From Streptomyces spinosisporus (GTDB lineage: Bacteria; Actinomycetota; Actinomycetes; Streptomycetales; Streptomycetaceae): 64,000 nt of DNA. Positions within the stretch are counted from its first letter, which is position 1; each line of letters opens with the position of its first letter. The notes below the pieces were generated by a model, which saw nothing but the letters and a program-made list of their open reading frames with translations, was not told where the DNA came from and did no database searches. Below are positions 49,938 to 56,668 of this stretch, piece after piece. The stretch spans positions 124,001 to 188,000 of the forward strand of contig NZ_JALDAX010000003.1 in assembly GCF_022698145.1 (NCBI RefSeq). The letters run 5' to 3'. A program made the position numbers and the translations under genes.

Positions 49938-51148
49938 CAGGAGCCTCCATCGTTGGTGAGCAGGTGGAGCAGCGGGCCGTCGTCGGGGAGCGGCTCTGCT
50001 CCCTCCCAGGCGCGGGCGAGCGCGCCGACGGTGCCCAGTTCGCCGACGAGCACCCCGCCGACCAGGCGGTCGTCGCGGACGACGACCTTGCGGTAGGTGC
50101 CGCGGGTGGCGTCCGTGAGCTGGACGACGTCGTCCCCGGGAAGCGGCTCCGTCTCGCCGAACGCGGCGAGGTCGAAGAAGCCCTCGCCGGCCAGCGTCAG
50201 CCGGGTCAGCGAACGGGTGCCGGTGTAGCGGGCGTCGGGCCGTCCGGCGAGCAACTCGGCAAGCACTTCGGCCTGTTCGAGCGCCGGGGCGGCGAGCCCG
50301 TACACGGTGCCGTCGTGCTGGACACAGTCGCCGATCGCGCGGATGTACGGGTCGGAGGTGCGCAGTTCGTCGTCGACGACGACCCCCTTGCGCACGTCCA
50401 GGCCCGCGGCCTGCGCGAGGCCGACGCGGGGGTGGACCCCGCAGGCCAGGACCACGAGGTCGGCGTCGAGGGCGTAGCCGTCGTGCATCTCGACCGAGCG
50501 GACCGCGCCGCCCACGCAGCGCACGTCGCGCACCCGGCACTCGGTGTGCACCTCGACGCCGAGGTCGCCCAGATGCCGTGCGACCAGCTTCGACGCGCTC
50601 GGGTCGAGCTGTCGCTCCATGAGCCGCTCGGACTGCTGGGCGAGGACGACCTGGGCGCCGCGCTCGGCGAGCGCGCGGGCCGCGGAGACCCCGAGGAGCC
50701 CGCCGCCGATGACGACCGCCCGCACGCCCGGCCGTACGGCCTTGGAGAGGCCGAGGCAGTCGTCCATGGTGCGGAACGCGTGCACGCCCTCGGGCAGGAC
50801 GTGGTCCGGCGTGAACAGGCCGCGCAGGGGCGGCAGTACGGGGTTCGAGCCGGTCGCCAGGACGAGGGTGTCGTATGCGATCTCCGAGCCGTCCGCGAGA
50901 TGTACGGCTCGCACCTCGCGGTCGACGCCCGTGACCCGGCCGCGGACGAGCTCCGCGGGCGCGGGCAGCGCGATGACGTCCGGGCTGTAGCGCCCGGCCA
51001 GCACCTCGGCGAGGAGCACCCGGTTGTACGGGCGGTGCTCCTCCTCGCCGACCAGCGTCACGGGCGTGCCGAGCTCACCGAGCCGCCGGGCGAGACGGAC
51101 GCCCGCGAGTCCGGCGCCGATCACCACCACACGCGTATTCGAGGTCAT
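49937..51148 (-). CDS. NAD(P)/FAD-dependent oxidoreductase of the nitrite/nitrate assimilation operon
   Basis: 403 residues. V-V-I-G-A-G-L-A-G-V-R-L-A at 8-20 (FAD), Y-D-T-L-V-L-A-T-G-S near 94, V-I-G-G-G-L-L-G-V-S-A-A near 146 (NAD(P)H), and D-P-Y-I-R-A-I-G-D-C near 262. It resembles the N-terminal half of NirB and the NasB-type electron-transfer subunits that feed assimilatory nitrate reductase. Its stop overlaps the nirB start by one base. Role inferred: electron donor to NirB or to the nitrate reductase at 56669. It is the first gene after the GlnR-type box. Confidence 0.85.
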   Translation of the reverse strand: MTSNTRVVVIGAGLAGVRLARRLGELGTPVTLVGEEEHRPYNRVLLAEVLAGRYSPDVIALPAPAELVRGRVTGVDREVRAVHLADGSEIAYDTLVLATGSNPVLPPLRGLFTPDHVLPEGVHAFRTMDDCLGLSKAVRPGVRAVVIGGGLLGVSAARALAERGAQVVLAQQSERLMERQLDPSASKLVARHLGDLGVEVHTECRVRDVRCVGGAVRSVEMHDGYALDADLVVLACGVHPRVGLAQAAGLDVRKGVVVDDELRTSDPYIRAIGDCVQHDGTVYGLAAPALEQAEVLAELLAGRPDARYTGTRSLTRLTLAGEGFFDLAAFGETEPLPGDDVVQLTDATRGTYRKVVVRDDRLVGGVLVGELGTVGALARAWEGAEPLPDDGPLLHLLTNDGGS

Positions 51149-51171
51149 GTCCAGGAGCGTGCGGTGCCGGT

Positions 51172-51209
51172 GTTTCCCGGCAGCATCACCACTGTTTCCC
51201 GCGCGGAAC
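51172..51209. promoter_or_regulatory. GlnR box upstream of the reductase-nirBD operon
   Basis: Read on the minus strand: GTTCC-N6-GAAAC-N6-GATGC-N6-GAAAC, i.e. two a-site/b-site pairs with the exact N6 spacing of the Streptomyces GlnR consensus (gTnAC-n6-GaAAC). nirB is a known GlnR target in S. coelicolor. The site is 24-61 bp before the flavoprotein start. Confidence 0.82.
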
Positions 51210-51359
51210 GCTGCCCTCTTCGGGCGCGGGCGGTGGGTGTGAGGGTTCCGGGAACGCCCTGGGAGGGCGGTGTGAGCAGGCGCCGGGAGGGCGGTGAGAG
51301 CAGCTCCCGTCGGGGCGGTGCGGGGCGGATCCGTGCGGTCCTGACGCTACGGTGACCGG

Positions 51360-51893
51360 GTGACGACTCAGGTGATCGTGCTCAACGGTGGATCGAGCGC
51401 CGGCAAGTCCGGCATCCTGCGCTGCTTGCAGGAGGTCCTGCCCGACCCGTGGCTGGCCTTCGCGATCGACACGTTCGTCGACGCGCTCCCGGCGTCCCTG
51501 CGGGCCGCGCTGGTCTCGCCTGACGGCGGGGTGAGCGTCGGCCCCGAGTTCACGACGCTGCAGACGGCGTGGCGCAAGGGGGCCGCGGCGACCGCCCGGG
51601 CCGGCGCCCGGATCATCGTCGACGACGTCTTCCTCGGCGGTCCGCACTCCCAGGCGGAGTGGCGTGCGGTGCTGGACGGCCTGGACGTGCTGTGGGTCGG
51701 CGTGCGCTGCGAGGCCGACGTCGCCGAGGGCCGGGAGATCGCGCGGGGCGACCGGGCGCACGGGATGGCCCGCAAGCAGGCGGAGCTGGCGCACCAGGGC
51801 GTGGTCTACGACATGGAGGTCGACACCACGCACACCGAGTCACTGGAGTGTGCGCGCACCATCGCGGCGGCCGTCGTCAGCGGCTCCCGGTGA
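51360..51893 (+). CDS. Chloramphenicol phosphotransferase-like (CPT) P-loop protein
   Basis: 177 residues from a GTG. Walker [12 protein letters not shown] near 8-18. [11 protein letters not shown] near 34-44 supplies the Asp equivalent to the catalytic base of CPT. D-D-V-F-L-G-G near 88 and the lid [16 protein letters not shown] near 122-140 complete the pattern. Members phosphorylate chloramphenicol or other small hydroxyl compounds, and many genomic copies have unknown substrates. No adjacent antibiotic gene is present. It overlaps the convergent sortase stop by 17 bp. Confidence 0.85.
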   Translation: MTTQVIVLNGGSSAGKSGILRCLQEVLPDPWLAFAIDTFVDALPASLRAALVSPDGGVSVGPEFTTLQTAWRKGAAATARAGARIIVDDVFLGGPHSQAEWRAVLDGLDVLWVGVRCEADVAEGREIARGDRAHGMARKQAELAHQGVVYDMEVDTTHTESLECARTIAAAVVSGSR

Positions 51894-52497
51894 GGTGGGC
51901 GAACACCACCACGTTCCCCTGGTAGCCGGTCGAGCGCGAATACCCCCCGCCGCAGGTGATCACCCGCAGCTCGGGGCGGTCGGCGGCGCCGTACACCTTG
52001 GCGTCGGGGAAGTGGCGGGCGTCGTACACCTCGACCGCGTCCACCGCGAAGAGCGCCGTGCTGCCGTCGTGCCGGGCCACCTCGATGCGGCTGCCCTTCT
52101 GCAGGGCGCCGAGGTCGTAGAAGACGGCGGGGCCCTCGGAGTTGTCGACATGGCCGGCGACGACGGCCGTGCCCCGCTCGCCGGGGGTGGTGCCGGCCTC
52201 GTACCAGCCGGCGAGGTTCTTCTGCGTGGCGGGCGGCACGTCGAGGCTGCCGGACGGGGTGAGCGCGAGGCCCGTCAGGGGGGCGTCCACCCGGATCGAG
52301 GGGATACGGATGCGGTCGGGCGGGGAGGGCGGCAGCGCGGGCGCGCCGGGCTCCTCGCCGCCCGGGCCGGTGCGGGCCTGTGCCGCGGACGGCTGCGGCG
52401 GCGCCTCGGCCCCGGTGTCCGTGCCGAGCAGCCAGGCGCCCGAGCACAGGGCGATCACGGTGACGGCACCTATCGCGGCGTTGCTGATCCGGCGCAC
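51877..52497 (-). CDS. Class F-like sortase
   Basis: 206 residues from a GTG at 52497 with GGAGG six bases upstream. One N-terminal membrane anchor (about 7-25), a Pro/Gly/Ala-rich linker (30-60), then a sortase barrel: [11 protein letters not shown] near 63-73, A-G-H116-V-D-N, and V-I-T-C182-G-G-G-Y-S-R188, followed by Y-Q-G-N-V-V-V-F-A. His, Cys and Arg of the catalytic triad are visible. The frame is open far upstream through the tandem repeats, but that extension is low-complexity Pro/Arg and lacks support. The short secreted protein at 52914 is its likely neighbour-partner; no classic LPxTG is seen there. Confidence 0.88.
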   Translation of the reverse strand: MRRISNAAIGAVTVIALCSGAWLLGTDTGAEAPPQPSAAQARTGPGGEEPGAPALPPSPPDRIRIPSIRVDAPLTGLALTPSGSLDVPPATQKNLAGWYEAGTTPGERGTAVVAGHVDNSEGPAVFYDLGALQKGSRIEVARHDGSTALFAVDAVEVYDARHFPDAKVYGAADRPELRVITCGGGYSRSTGYQGNVVVFAHLTGSR

Positions 52498-52518
52498 GCG
52501 AGCCTCCTGCGGGACGAA

Positions 52519-52876
52519 GCGGACGGACCCGGGGTTCGCGCCGGGCCGCGAGGGGGTGGGGGGGGACCCGGGTTTCGCGCCGGGCCGCGAGGGGGGGGGA
52601 GGGACCCGGTCCTCTTCCGGGCCGCGAGGGGGGGGTGGACGGACCCGGTCCTCTTCCGGGCCGTGGGGGGAGGGGACGGACTCGATCCTTTTCCGGGCCG
52701 CGAGGGGGGGGAGGGACCCGATCCCCCTCCGGGCCGCGAAGGGGGTGGAGAGACCGGTCCCCCTCCGGGCCGCCAGGGGGGTGGACGGACCCAGTCCCCT
52801 TCCGGGCCGCGAGGGAGGTGGACGGACCCGGTCCCCCTCCGGGCCGCGAGGGGCGTCGGACCCGGAGGGGGAGGGA
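52519..52876. repeat. Tandem array of about ten 34-42-bp GC-rich units between sortase and secreted-protein genes
   Basis: Imperfect units built on GGACGGACCCGGTCC, then CTCTTCC or CCCTCC, GGGCCGCGAG and a run of G. Each contains the palindromes GGACCCGGTCC and CGGGCCGCG-like elements. About nine full units and a partial one fill nearly the whole 416-bp gap. All minus-strand frames stay open by composition, but unit lengths vary out of frame, which argues against coding. Neighbouring units share base changes (TCTT in units 3-4, CCCC in 6-9), indicating stepwise tandem growth. Confidence 0.88.
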
Positions 52877-52913
52877 CATGCGGTACCGGCGGACGAACAG
52901 CGGAGGGTGTCCG

Positions 52914-53429
52914 TCAGATCCCGTCGCCTCTCGCCCGGCGATGCAGGAGCCAGGTACCGCCCGCGGCGGCGACGGCGAGAGCCGCCACGCCTGCCGCGGT
53001 CTGCACGGGATCGGGGCCCAGAGCGCCGCCGACCCCCGTCTTCACACTTCCGCGCGGCGCCTGTCCGCGCGCCTCGGCCGGGGTCACCGTCAGATCGCCC
53101 TTGATCGGGCGGCCGCCCTCGGCGCACTTCGCGACGATCTCGTACGTCCCCGGCTGGGCGCTCGACGGCACTTGGAACTGCCCGATGGCCTCGTTCTCGT
53201 GCGCGCTCGGCGCCAGCGTGAAGGCACCCGCGCCCACCGAGCCGGCGTCACCTGCCGCCGTGCCGCCCGTGCAGCCCGCGGTGTTCACCGTGACCTGGCC
53301 GCCGGGCACGGCCGAGGAGGGGAACACCTCCAGGGTGGCGCCGCCGGCCGCGTACACGGGCGCGGTGAGGATGCCTGCGGCTGCGACGGCGAGCGAGATG
53401 CCGGTCAGCAGTCGGGCGGTACATCGCAT
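52914..53429 (-). CDS. Secreted, C-terminally membrane-anchored protein
   Basis: 171 residues. Signal peptide with A-A-A/Y-A-A near residues 24-28, then an Ig/beta-rich domain (A-T-L-E-V-F-P-S-S-A-V-P-G-G-Q-V-T-V-N-T-A-G-C near 31-53) with a second Cys near 102. The C-terminal hydrophobic helix A-A-G-V-A-A-L-A-V-A-A-A-G-G-T-W-L-L is followed by H-R-R-A-R-G-D-G-I. The tail (helix then basic residues) has the layout of a sortase substrate, but no LPxTG/LAxTG is present; L-G-P-D-P precedes the helix. It is encoded directly upstream of a class F sortase, so a partner relation is plausible, though membrane retention alone is also possible. Confidence 0.75.
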   Translation of the reverse strand: MRCTARLLTGISLAVAAAGILTAPVYAAGGATLEVFPSSAVPGGQVTVNTAGCTGGTAAGDAGSVGAGAFTLAPSAHENEAIGQFQVPSSAQPGTYEIVAKCAEGGRPIKGDLTVTPAEARGQAPRGSVKTGVGGALGPDPVQTAAGVAALAVAAAGGTWLLHRRARGDGI

Positions 53430-53697
53430 CGGTGCTCCTTCGAGCTTCCTCGGTGTGCTGTGTGGTGCCCTGTGGGGCGTCCTGTTGCCTTTCCGAGGTA
53501 AGTCGCAGCGCGCCGAGCCCGCTTCCTGAAGCGGCGTCAGAAATGTGGTGAATGGGTGTCAGCTCGGGGTGCGCGTGGGTGTCCCGGGCGGACTTCGTGC
53601 AGGTCACCGGCGTGCAGCGAGGGCTCGGGGCAAGAGAACCCGAAGGGCGCAGGGTGCGCGTGTGAACGGGTGACCCGGCGCCGGCGGCGTGCGCTTG

Positions 53698-53717
53698 ACC
53701 TCAACAAAGGTTGAGGT
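53698..53717. promoter_or_regulatory. SoxR-type operator of the FMN reductase gene
   Basis: ACCTCAAC-AAAG-GTTGAGGT, a perfect inverted repeat, between TTGACC (-35, 53695) and TATGAG (-10, 53717), as expected for MerR-family activators. The half-site CCTCAA matches the Streptomyces SoxR box. A NADPH-dependent FMN reductase is among the S. coelicolor SoxR targets I remember. Confidence 0.75.
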
Positions 53718-53732
53718 ATGAGGGTGGGGTGC

Positions 53733-54314
53733 ATGCAGATCACAGAAGCGCCCCTTGCCGTCACCCTCGTCGTCGGCAGCAACCGGCACGGCCGGTTCGG
53801 CCCCGTCGTCGCCGACTGGCTCCTGGACCGGATGCGCGACCGGGACGACCTGGCCCCGGACGTACTGGACGTGGCGGAGACCGACCTCCCCACGACCTTC
53901 GCCCCCACCGCCGAGGCGCGGGCGGCCCTGTCCGCCGTCACCCCGAAACTGGCCGCCGCCGACGCCTTCGTGGTCCTCACCCCCGAGTACAACCACTCCT
54001 ACCCGGCCGGCCTCAAGAACCTCATCGACTGGCACTTCACCGAATGGCGCGCCAAGCCCGTCGCCCTCGTCTCCTACGGCGGCCTCTCCGGCGGCCTGCG
54101 CGCGGTCGAACACCTCCGCCAGGTCTTCGCCGAACTCCACGCCGTCACCCTCCGCGACACGGTCTCCTTCCACAACGCCGGCACCTCCTTCGAGGAGGGC
54201 CGCCTCAAGGACCCGACAGCGGCGGACGCTGCGGCGAAGGTGATGCTGGATCAACTGGTGTGGTGGGGGTTGGGGTTGAGGGAGGCGCGGGAGAAGCGGG
54301 CGTACAGCGGCTAG
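53733..54314 (+). CDS. NADPH-dependent FMN reductase
   Basis: 193 residues from the ATG at 53733 (ribosome-binding site GGTGGGG). An ATG at 53718 lies inside the predicted -10 and is rejected. Flavodoxin-like fold: V-T-L-V-V-G-S-N-R-H-G-R-F-G-P near 9-23 binds the FMN phosphate, V-V-L-T-P-E-Y-N-H-S-Y-P-A-G-L-K-N-L-I-D-W-H near 83-105, S-Y-G-G-L-S-G-G-L-R-A near 116. Quinone- or flavin-reducing activity is the family role. The SoxR-type box predicts induction by redox-active compounds such as antibiotics. It is the intact relative of the relic at 7109-7660. Confidence 0.92.
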   Translation: MQITEAPLAVTLVVGSNRHGRFGPVVADWLLDRMRDRDDLAPDVLDVAETDLPTTFAPTAEARAALSAVTPKLAAADAFVVLTPEYNHSYPAGLKNLIDWHFTEWRAKPVALVSYGGLSGGLRAVEHLRQVFAELHAVTLRDTVSFHNAGTSFEEGRLKDPTAADAAAKVMLDQLVWWGLGLREAREKRAYSG

Positions 54315-54377
54315 GAGCGCGTGCGGGGCGGGTGGGTCGCCGTGCCTGCCTTCCGAGCGGTGCGCGCAGGAAAACGA

Positions 54378-54412
54378 GCAGCGGAGCCCGGCCCCGACCA
54401 GGACTCCGCTGC
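54378..54412. terminator. Bidirectional terminator
   Basis: GCAGCGGAG (54378-54386) and CTCCGCTGC (54404-54412), perfect 9-bp arms with a 17-nt loop, between the convergent FMN reductase and M4 protease genes. Confidence 0.7.
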
Positions 54413-54436
54413 CCATGAACTTCCGTCCACAGGGCG

Positions 54437-56089
54437 TCAGTTCACATTCACCGCGCTCCAAGCAGCCCCCACAGCGGCGTACTCCGTGCTGTCCGCGCCG
54501 TACAGGTCCTTTGCCGCGTTCAGGGTTGCCGTGCGGGCGCCCGCGTAGTCCGTCGAGGAGGTCATGTAGACGGTCAGGGCGCGGTACCAGATCTCGCCGA
54601 GCTTGTCGCGGCCGATGCCGGTGACCGACTTGCCGTTGGCGGTGGGGGAGTTGTAGCTGACGCCGTTGATGGTCTTGGCGCCGCTGCCCTCCGCCAGGAG
54701 GTAGGCGAAGTGGTTCGCGACTCCGGAGGAGTAGTGGACGTCGAGATCGCCGACCGAGCTGCTCCAGTAGTCCGCGGACTGGCCGTCCTTGGAGGGCTTG
54801 TCCATGAAGCGCAGCGCCTTGGCGCCGAAGCCGGAGCGGACGATCTTCTCGCCGATCAGGTAGTCGCCGGGGTCGGAGGGGTTGTTCGCGTGCCACTCGA
54901 CCAGCGTGCCGAGGATGTCGGAGGTCGCCTCGTTCAGACCGCCGGACTCGCCGGAGTACGTCAGCCCCGCCGTCTTGGAGGTCACGCCGTGCGTCATCTC
55001 GTGACCGGCCACGTCCAGGCCCACCATCGGCCCGAGCGTCGTACCGTCACCGTCGCCGTACGTCATGCAGAAGCAACTGTCGTCCCAGAAGGCGTTGTTG
55101 TACTTGTTGCCGTAGTGGACGCGGTTGTAGGAGCCCTTGCCGTCGTTGCCGATGCCGTTGCGGCCGAAGACGTCCTTGTAGAAGTCCCAGGTCATGTCGG
55201 TGCCGTACTGCGCGTCCACGGCGGCGGATGCACGGTCCGCACTCGTCCCGTCGCCCCAGTGGTTGTCCGCGTCGGTGAACACCGTCGAGGGGGCGCGGGT
55301 GATGCAGATGCTGGTCAGGATGCACAGGTCCGACTGGCCCGCCGCGTCACCGGTGTACGTCCCGCCCCGCGTCGCGTCCTTGAGCTGGTACGTCGATCCC
55401 GACTTCGTCGTCTCCAGCGGCACCGTGCCGCTGTACAGCGACTTGCCGTCGCCCGTCGCCGTCTCGATGTCGTCCCAGGCGTCGATCTGCGAGCCGGTGC
55501 GCGCGTCCGTGAGGACGGTGCGGGAGACCGGGTTGCCCAGCGAGTCCTGCGCCACGACACTGGTCCGCCACGCCAGCTTCGGCGCTCCGTGCAGGGCGTC
55601 GACGACCAGCTGCGGCTTGGCCGTCAGCTTCTTGAGGGTCTCGCCGAGATTGACCGCCCGCAGCGCGTTCGCCGCGAGGTCGGCCGCCTTCGGCGCCGGT
55701 ATGGAGGGGTCGACCGAGGCGAGGGATATCTTGCTGCGCGTCGCGCGGTCGGCGCTGCGGAAGGCGCCGTCGCGTGCCACGTGGACCACGAAGTCGCCGC
55801 CCAGGACCGGCAGATGACGGTACGTCCGGTCGTAGCGCACATGCTGGGTGCCGTCGCTGTCGACGATCACGTCCCGCACCTTGGTGCCCTCGTCGGAGGT
55901 GAGTCCGAGGCTCGCGGCGTGCTGCAGCAGCGCGGCCGCCGCGTTCTCGATCGCGCCCGCCCGGGTGGGCCGGTCGTCCGCGACGGCGGCGGGGGAGAGC
56001 GCGGAGGCCAGCAGGGTGGCGGTGGTTGCGGCCACGCCGAGTGCGGCCAGACGACGGGAGCCCCGGACGTCGATACGTATCCGACTCAT
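54437..56089 (-). CDS. Secreted M4 (thermolysin-family) neutral metalloprotease
   Basis: 550 residues. Signal peptide (about 1-35, ending A-V-A), an FTP/PepSY propeptide (about 40-200, with L-P-V-L-G-G-D-F-V-V-H-V), then the catalytic domain. The zinc site is H363-E-M-T-H367 with E387 in G-G-L-N-E-A-T-S-D. A Ca-binding region and the terminal D-L-Y-G-A-D-S-T-E-Y-A-A-V-G-A-A-W-S-A-V-N-V fit the M4 family. It is secreted as a zymogen and cleaves on the N-side of hydrophobic residues. No C-terminal P-domain. Monocistronic; divergent from the small gene at 56231. Confidence 0.95.
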   Translation of the reverse strand: MSRIRIDVRGSRRLAALGVAATTATLLASALSPAAVADDRPTRAGAIENAAAALLQHAASLGLTSDEGTKVRDVIVDSDGTQHVRYDRTYRHLPVLGGDFVVHVARDGAFRSADRATRSKISLASVDPSIPAPKAADLAANALRAVNLGETLKKLTAKPQLVVDALHGAPKLAWRTSVVAQDSLGNPVSRTVLTDARTGSQIDAWDDIETATGDGKSLYSGTVPLETTKSGSTYQLKDATRGGTYTGDAAGQSDLCILTSICITRAPSTVFTDADNHWGDGTSADRASAAVDAQYGTDMTWDFYKDVFGRNGIGNDGKGSYNRVHYGNKYNNAFWDDSCFCMTYGDGDGTTLGPMVGLDVAGHEMTHGVTSKTAGLTYSGESGGLNEATSDILGTLVEWHANNPSDPGDYLIGEKIVRSGFGAKALRFMDKPSKDGQSADYWSSSVGDLDVHYSSGVANHFAYLLAEGSGAKTINGVSYNSPTANGKSVTGIGRDKLGEIWYRALTVYMTSSTDYAGARTATLNAAKDLYGADSTEYAAVGAAWSAVNVN

Positions 56090-56230
56090 CGATCTCCTCG
56101 GGAAGGCGCCAAGGGCGCGTGGGGGAGCGCTACTGACTGGTACTGCCTATTGACTGAGATTTAAGAGGCCATGACAGATCAAGGTCCATAGCGCGGACGA
56201 GGAGGTATGTGAGGAGTAAGAATCGTTTTT

Positions 56231-56665
56231 GTGAGACTCCCGTTCTTCGTCTACGGAACCCTCCTCGCGGGCGAGCCCAACCACGGCGCGTTCCTGCACG
56301 GCCGCACCGCGAGCGAGGAGCCGGGACGACTGAACGACGCGGTGCTGTACGACGGCCCCGGCTATCCGTACGCCGTCGAGGAGTTCGGCGGCATCGTCCA
56401 CGGCGAGGTGGTGACCGCGCGGCCGCAGGACTACGACGAACTGCTCGTGACCCTCGACCACCTGGAGGAGTACGTCCCCGGGGATCCGCACAGCCTCTAC
56501 GAGCGCGTCGAGCGCGATGTCGTCCGGGTCGGCGACGGAACCGCCGTACGCGCCTGGGTCTACCTGGCCGCCCCCGCCGTCGCCGCATGCCTGCGCGCTC
56601 GCAGGAAGCCGATCGAGAGCGGCGACTGGCGGCTCAGGCGCAGGCTCAGGCCCAGGTTCAGGTGA
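56231..56665 (+). CDS. Gamma-glutamylcyclotransferase (AIG2-like) family protein
   Basis: 144 residues from a GTG. F-F-V-Y-G-T-L-L-A-G-E-P-N-H at 5-18 is the diagnostic substrate loop. L-D-H-L-E-E-Y-V-P-G-D-P near 73-84 contains the acidic residue acting as base, and Y-E-R-V-E-R near 90 and A-W-V-Y near 108 follow. Family members cyclise gamma-glutamyl amines to 5-oxoproline, though many bacterial copies are untested. Its stop is 3 bp before the convergent nitrate reductase stop. The upstream gap to the M4 gene (141 bp) is AT-richer and could hold both promoters. Confidence 0.88.
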   Translation: MRLPFFVYGTLLAGEPNHGAFLHGRTASEEPGRLNDAVLYDGPGYPYAVEEFGGIVHGEVVTARPQDYDELLVTLDHLEEYVPGDPHSLYERVERDVVRVGDGTAVRAWVYLAAPAVAACLRARRKPIESGDWRLRRRLRPRFR

Positions 56666-56668
56666 GCG

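Noticed and set aside
51360..51893. Chloramphenicol resistance determinant
   Set aside because: P-loop and Asp motif fit the CPT-like family, but there is no antibiotic gene context and many such proteins have unknown substrates.
52498..53127. N-terminal extension of the sortase through the tandem repeats
   Set aside because: A GTG with GGAGG at the right distance (52497) starts just before the membrane anchor. The extension is low-complexity, and out-of-frame unit lengths argue against coding.
53718..53732. Upstream ATG for the FMN reductase (adds M-R-V-G-C)
   Set aside because: It lies in the predicted -10 element directly after the SoxR-type palindrome; the ATG at 53733 has a good ribosome-binding site.
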